DNA from: Salinisphaera sp052044135
Lineage (GTDB): Bacteria; Pseudomonadota; Gammaproteobacteria; Nevskiales; Salinisphaeraceae
Direction: 5' to 3'
Length of the DNA: 64,000 nucleotides
Assembly: GCF_052044135.1 (NCBI RefSeq)
Contig: NZ_JBQDYF010000019.1
Span: forward strand, 1 to 64,000
The position numbers and the translations under genes were made by a program. The notes under the pieces are model-generated. The model saw nothing but the letters and a program-made list of their open reading frames with translations, was not told the origin of the DNA and ran no database searches. This document shows positions 60,206 through 64,000 of the stretch, piece after piece. Each line of letters opens with the position of its first letter. The stretch's first letter is position 1.

Positions 60206-60999
60206 AATTTGGGGACAGACCACGGTTTTATGCTATGCTCACTCAACTATCGGTTTCGCTCCAGTCGAGTTATGCCCCGACGTCCACGCGTCATGCTTCC
60301 GCAGGTCCCGGTTCACGTGATCCAGCGTGGCAACAACCGGCAAGCCTGTTTCTATTCGGAAGACGACTACCGCTTCTATCTTGAATGGTTGCAGAAGTAC
60401 GCCGAGTCCGAGGGATGCATGATTCATGCCTATGCGCTGATGACGAATCATGTCCATCTGCTGCTAACCGCCAAAACAACCGGCGGTGTCGGGCAATTGA
60501 TGAAGCGACTCGGCCAGCGCTACGTGCAATACGTCAACCGGAGCTATCGTCGTAGCGGCACACTTTGGGAGGGGCGGTTCCGATCCTGTCTCACCCAGGA
60601 AGAACACTACGTGATGGGGTGTTATCGATACATTGAACTCAACCCGGTTCGTGCCGGTATGGTCGAACACCCGGCCGAATACACCTGGTCGAGTTATCGT
60701 GTGAACGGGCAGGGCGAGAAGAGCCGTCTCATCACACCGCACTCGCTTTACAACGCGTTGGGCCGAACGCCAACCGAGCGACAAGCGGCCTACCGGGAAT
60801 TGTTTCGTTATGAACTCGATCCCGGGCTGATTGACGAGATTCGGAAAGCGACGAACGGCAACTATGTTTTAGGCAGCGACCGTTTCGAAGCCGAAGTCGC
60901 GGCGGCGCTGGGGCGTCGCGTGAGTCGCGGGAAGCCGGGGCGGCCGAAGAAGGAATCGAGCTAGGCGAGGGCGCCAGAAACCGTGGTCTGTCCCCTATT
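60206..60999 (+). mobile_element. RAYT element with near-perfect 22-bp inverted ends
   Basis: The left end AATTTGGGGACAGACCACGG and the right end AAACCGTGGTCTGTCCCCTA (60978-60999) are inverted copies matching at 21 of 22 positions when the upstream copy's left end is used. A further related right-end unit (GCGTGGTCTGTTCCCTATT) lies at 61007-61025. The complete transposase gene lies between. This end structure is typical of REP-associated tyrosine transposases. Confidence 0.8.
60272..60964 (+). CDS. REP-associated tyrosine transposase (RAYT, Y1/HUH type)
   Basis: A 230-residue transposase of the IS200/IS605-related RAYT group. The opening MPRRPRVMLPQVPVHVIQRG and the histidine pair in MTNHVHLLLT (about residue 55) form the HUH metal site. 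RSYRRSGTLWEGRFRSCL and YRYIELNPVRAGMV (about 115-130) are conserved in the family, and the catalytic Tyr should lie in that latter region. A basic tail (GKPGRPKKESS) ends the protein. It nicks single-stranded DNA at REP-like palindromes. Full-length and without visible lesions, so it may be active. Its first 98 residues are duplicated just upstream. Confidence 0.92.
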   Translation: MPRRPRVMLPQVPVHVIQRGNNRQACFYSEDDYRFYLEWLQKYAESEGCMIHAYALMTNHVHLLLTAKTTGGVGQLMKRLGQRYVQYVNRSYRRSGTLWEGRFRSCLTQEEHYVMGCYRYIELNPVRAGMVEHPAEYTWSSYRVNGQGEKSRLITPHSLYNALGRTPTERQAAYRELFRYELDPGLIDEIRKATNGNYVLGSDRFEAEVAAALGRRVSRGKPGRPKKESS

Positions 61000-61054
61000 G
61001 CCCCAAGCGTGGTCTGTTCCCTATTATTCAGTTCGTCTATCGGCACTTTCGAGG

Positions 61055-62017
61055 TCAGGCAAGGGCATGTTCCATCTTTGCCAGCCATGTAAACACCTGC
61101 CCGATACGCAGCACTATCACGAGCGCGAAGGTAAATAGCAGCCTAACGAATAGGAGTATCAGTAGCGATCCCCCCATTAATGCGATGACTAACGTGTCTT
61201 CAATCAGGCTGTGGGAAAGGCTGAGAAAGGATAAAACAGAGGTGCGATCATATGCGCTCACATTGGCGCTTTTTGCTTCTTGAACCATCAGCCCGGCACC
61301 GTAACTCAGTCCAAGTGTCAGTCCGACAATCGTCATGTCAGATGCTGCAGAACGGCATCCGATAACTCGAAAGAAAGGCGTAAGTACACGAGCGATGACT
61401 CGGTCAAAACCCGTTCGACGGATCAGATCGAGGACCAGAGTCATCACCGTGATGACAACGTAGATCGTTGCCAACGTCTTGAGTTGGGACAGTATCCAGG
61501 CCGAGAGCGACTGGGCATGAGCGCTATAGAGTGCAGAAAATTCGGTTGTAACAGGTGCCTGCCACAGTCCTAATGTTGAAAGGGTGAGCATGGTTAGGTA
61601 GCCAGATAACAAGGCGGCACCCACCCTTAGCGTAATCGAGTACCATGCTGGCAGACCGCTCATTCTCGCGACCGCACATTCCACCGGTAAGGCATGAGCA
61701 AATAACATCATCAACCCGAGTACTGATACTTGGGCCGTCGTCCACGTATCAGGCGTGGCGATTTGGAGGAAAACTGCCACGCCAGCGAACAAGTTGGTTA
61801 CCAACGCGGTTGCCCAGACAATAGCCGCTTCGCCCGGCAAGCCAATAAGGCCAAGTACTGGTGACAACAGATCCGCGAAATCTTGGACCAGGCCCAGCTC
61901 TGAAGCGATCTTGACAACGAGCATCGCTGGCACCACGACCCGAACAAGGATCCAATAGGTCACGCCCGTGCGGGCCAAGAAATGACGGATGTAGAGTCTG
62001 AAGGATTGGTCGTTCAT
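61055..62017 (-). CDS. Gate-domain (nucleoside-recognition) membrane protein
   Basis: A 320-residue integral membrane protein with about eight hydrophobic segments. Two related halves carry Gate/nucleoside-recognition-like stretches: LLSPVLGLIGLPGEAAIVWA with TALVTNLFAGVAVF near residues 50-80, and LTPFFRVIGCRSAASDMTIV with GLTLGLSYGAGLMV near 212-245. Such proteins occur as YjiH/SpoIIIG-linked or transporter-like proteins with unknown cargo. The start overlaps the sbnB stop by four bases (ATGA), so it is the third gene of the sbnA-sbnB operon. A role in moving the product or a precursor is inferred from this coupling only. GC content is lower than in the main genes. Confidence 0.78.
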   Translation of the reverse strand: MNDQSFRLYIRHFLARTGVTYWILVRVVVPAMLVVKIASELGLVQDFADLLSPVLGLIGLPGEAAIVWATALVTNLFAGVAVFLQIATPDTWTTAQVSVLGLMMLFAHALPVECAVARMSGLPAWYSITLRVGAALLSGYLTMLTLSTLGLWQAPVTTEFSALYSAHAQSLSAWILSQLKTLATIYVVITVMTLVLDLIRRTGFDRVIARVLTPFFRVIGCRSAASDMTIVGLTLGLSYGAGLMVQEAKSANVSAYDRTSVLSFLSLSHSLIEDTLVIALMGGSLLILLFVRLLFTFALVIVLRIGQVFTWLAKMEHALA

Positions 62018-63015
62018 AGTCGCTGCATGCTGGGTAGAAAATCGGGCACGCCGACTGTGTCCGTGTCCTGGTAGAGCGCGGTGTAGAGTCGGTGTCCGAG
62101 AGCAATATCCAAGACGCCCAAGCCGAACGGGGAGATAACGGTTGGCAGCGAAGGATCATCTACATACGACCCATCAAGGACATCAGCAATCTCGCCATCG
62201 ATGAACGACCGGCTTTTCAACTTCTGCTCAGTCAAATGGCACGACGTTTGTGCTTTAAGACAATGATCGACATCGTCTACGATATTGTTTGAGGCCTCGA
62301 TAATGTCGGTGTCTAAATCGCGTAGCGAGATGTTCAACACAACTTGGCGATCCAGCTCGATTTCATCTAAGGTGATATATGGTTCGGATGCCGTTGTCGC
62401 ACAGACGATCAAATCTGCGCGGAAGGCTTCTTGGATTGAATCAGCAACGTTGCAATGTAGCCTCCTATCGTGGTTTCGGGTCGCAAAGTGGGACGCATAA
62501 TCGTCTACTTGATCGAAAGCGGCTAGACGTTTGATACTGAGATCCAGTAAGCGTAGGTACTCGAGAGTCTTCTGCGCGAGTACACCGCACCCGATGAAAG
62601 CGGCGGTCTCGAAGCATCGTTCCCCGCGCGATAGCCCCTGGACAGCGACCGCACCGGAAGCAGCTGTACGATGCGCGCTAATTTGGGAGGCTTCGAGACA
62701 CGCTATCGGGTAACCAGTGCTGTAGTCGTTCAACAAGAGCGTTGCAGAGGCTCGTTGCAGGTTCTGTTCGATGTTCGCGGGGTAGCTAGCGATCCATTTA
62801 AGCCCAGCAATTTGAACGTCATCGCTCGCGATCGAAGCAGGCAAGACAATGATCCGATTCTGCTGGTTGTCAGGGAACGTTAGAAAGTAGCTATCGGGGT
62901 TGTTGGTCCGGCCGTGCTTGTGCAATAAGTAGGTTTGACGGACCGTATCAACAACCGCGTGAGGGTCATTGGCAAGAAAGCGAGTAATTTGGGGACCTTT
63001 GATCACACGAAGCAT
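62014..63015 (-). CDS. sbnB: SbnB-like 2,3-diaminopropionate biosynthesis dehydrogenase
   Basis: A 333-residue protein of the ornithine-cyclodeaminase/mu-crystallin family. The NAD motif is AAFIGCGVLAQKTLEYLRLL near residue 137, substrate-side segments are GLKWIASYPANIEQNLQRAS and SAHRTAASGAVAVQGLSRGE, and the C-terminal part contains GEIADVLDG and ISPFGLGVLDIALG. SbnB oxidatively splits N-(1-amino-1-carboxyl-2-ethyl)-glutamic acid into L-2,3-diaminopropionate and 2-oxoglutarate. It starts three bases after the sbnA-like gene ends and overlaps the membrane protein gene, so all three form one operon. Confidence 0.88.
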   Translation of the reverse strand: MLRVIKGPQITRFLANDPHAVVDTVRQTYLLHKHGRTNNPDSYFLTFPDNQQNRIIVLPASIASDDVQIAGLKWIASYPANIEQNLQRASATLLLNDYSTGYPIACLEASQISAHRTAASGAVAVQGLSRGERCFETAAFIGCGVLAQKTLEYLRLLDLSIKRLAAFDQVDDYASHFATRNHDRRLHCNVADSIQEAFRADLIVCATTASEPYITLDEIELDRQVVLNISLRDLDTDIIEASNNIVDDVDHCLKAQTSCHLTEQKLKSRSFIDGEIADVLDGSYVDDPSLPTVISPFGLGVLDIALGHRLYTALYQDTDTVGVPDFLPSMQRL

Positions 63016-63018
63016 GGT

Positions 63019-64000
63019 TCAGGCTCCAGTCTGTGCAGTTTCTTTCGCTATCTGGGGTCTTGAAAAGAAATCGTAGTAGCGCCATTGGTCGCCAAATTTC
63101 TCGTCACACCAGCTGTCATTGAACATTGTCTCAATGTATTTAGTGCCGAGGTCGGGCGAAACTGCCACGAGACGATCGCTGGGCTTTTGATGATCCTCGT
63201 ACATGCCAGCGAGGACCGTGCAGGTCGAGGCTCCTAGTAAAAGGCCATACTGGCGCGCGATATAGCGCGCAACTGCTACTGTCTCGCTTTCGTCGATCTG
63301 GAGCAGGCCATCGAAATAGGCTGAATCGAAGAACATAGGACTTACACTCGCGCCGAGGCCTGGAAGATAACGTGGCCCGGGTTTGCCGCCGAAGGTGATA
63401 GACCCGACGGAGTCAACGGCGATGAGCGATACATCCGGCTTACTGAATCGGAAGTAATACGCTAGGCCCATAGCGGTACCCGTGGTGCCGGCCCCCACGT
63501 AGAGCCGGTCCACATCTGGGCAATGGCGGTGGATTTGGCGTGCCGTCTCGTCGGCATGAACTCGTGGATTCGCTTCGCATTCGTATTGGTTCAACCATAT
63601 GAGGTCGGCGTCGATTTCAAGTTGCTCCCGAATGTAGCGTTTACGGCTACCAAGATAGCCACCTGATTCGTCCTTCTGCGTGATTACAATGACTTGGGCG
63701 CCCATGGATTCCATGATCGCGATGTTGTTCGTGTTAGTGTTGAGATCAACAACACAGGTGAAATCGTATCCGCGGCTTGCAGCGATCATGCTCAAGGCAA
63801 CACCAAGGTTGCCCGAGCTAGATTCGATAAATCGTTGTGACTTCGTAAGTCCGCTGTATCGCTCCGCATAATCGGGCAGTGCTTTGGCGGTACGTAGTTT
63901 GATTGACCCAGCGAAGTTGAGCCCCTCGATCTTCAACGCAACGTCGAATCGATCGAAACAGTTTTTCAAGACAATGAAGTCATCCGACTTCAGAGAGTCC
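63019..64000 (-). CDS. sbnA: SbnA-like ACEGA synthase (PLP enzyme), cut by the window edge
   Basis: 327 codons are visible; the frame stays open to position 64000, so the N-terminus is missing. The fold is cysteine-synthase/PLP type II: EGLNFAGSIKLRTAKALPDY carries the PLP lysine, FIESSSGNLGVALSMIAASR is the Asn-loop, VGAGTTGTAMGLAYYFR the phosphate-binding loop, and LAGMYEDHQ with VAVSPDLGTKYIETMF the end. SbnA joins O-phospho-L-serine and L-glutamate to make ACEGA, the substrate of SbnB. A TTG at 63969 in frame is not taken as the start because homology continues upstream of it. Promoter and further genes lie outside the window. Confidence 0.88.
   Translation of the reverse strand, partial: DSLKSDDFIVLKNCFDRFDVALKIEGLNFAGSIKLRTAKALPDYAERYSGLTKSQRFIESSSGNLGVALSMIAASRGYDFTCVVDLNTNTNNIAIMESMGAQVIVITQKDESGGYLGSRKRYIREQLEIDADLIWLNQYECEANPRVHADETARQIHRHCPDVDRLYVGAGTTGTAMGLAYYFRFSKPDVSLIAVDSVGSITFGGKPGPRYLPGLGASVSPMFFDSAYFDGLLQIDESETVAVARYIARQYGLLLGASTCTVLAGMYEDHQKPSDRLVAVSPDLGTKYIETMFNDSWCDEKFGDQWRYYDFFSRPQIAKETAQTGA

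Noticed and set aside
59907..60320. The 137-codon frame at the truncated RAYT copy taken as a gene
   Set aside because: After about residue 98 it reads through the left end and 5' flank of the next copy, so the protein is a chimera of a broken copy.
1..64000. CRISPR arrays, tRNA or rRNA genes, riboswitches
   Set aside because: I looked for regularly spaced repeats, cloverleaf-like segments and known leader structures and found none that I could support by reading alone; tRNAscan-SE and Infernal/Rfam scans would settle this.

Overview
The window looks like chromosomal DNA of a GC-rich gammaproteobacterium. The IlvD, glutamine ABC transporter, acyl-phospholipid desaturase and LivFGHM proteins are of gammaproteobacterial type, and a Salinisphaera-like organism is my best guess. 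That guess rests on gene content and composition, not on a database search. No rRNA, tRNA, CRISPR array or intact prophage was seen.

Positions 1-20,000 are mostly ordinary metabolism and stress genes. They hold a hemerythrin-like protein, a minus-strand group (alcohol dehydrogenase, MFS transporter, GST-like protein), a two-gene desaturase/ferredoxin-reductase system, and a LysR regulator divergent from ilvD. A TauE/SafE permease follows, then a phosphate module (PPK2, Pit transporter, DUF47/PhoU-like partner), an orphan sulfotransferase-like gene, a PAS-GAF-GGDEF protein and glutathione peroxidase. Positions 20,000-36,500 hold a DJ-1/PfpI protein, an XpaC-like/TelA pair, a DEAD-box helicase, a membrane diguanylate cyclase and a semialdehyde-type dehydrogenase. 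They end with a complete branched-chain-type ABC transporter operon (binding protein, livH, livM, livG, livF) followed by a crotonase-fold protein and an acyl-CoA ligase. Positions 36,500-52,500 carry a D,D-carboxypeptidase-like PBP, glnQ/glnP/glnH on alternating strands, an SDR/XRE divergent pair, DUF202 and Usp proteins, and a large beta-propeller/phosphoesterase. A LytM/M23 protein and a RIO kinase follow.

From about 50,500 to the end the window becomes accessory. It holds a deletion derivative of a RAYT (REP-associated tyrosine transposase) element, a TetR-controlled redox-like operon (peroxiredoxin, MBL-fold, SDR, membrane protein), and a ParD-like antitoxin/zeta-type toxin pair bracketed by imperfect 32-bp direct repeats. 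It continues with a decayed IS110 transposase, a PEP-CTERM protein whose last residues come from IS-flanking DNA, and a tandemly duplicated RAYT locus with near-perfect 22-bp inverted ends. At the right edge is a visibly less GC-rich sbnA-sbnB operon for L-2,3-diaminopropionate with an unusual Gate-domain membrane protein. That operon runs off the window.

The signals I think most deserve attention are these: a 181-bp MITE-like, hairpin-rich repeat in two inverted copies (15645-15825 and 41240-41420), one of which supplies the stop codon of the sulfotransferase gene; the 53-56 kb operon in which both the MBL and SDR proteins have lost canonical catalytic residues; the repeat-bracketed toxin-antitoxin cassette; and the diaminopropionate operon at the edge.
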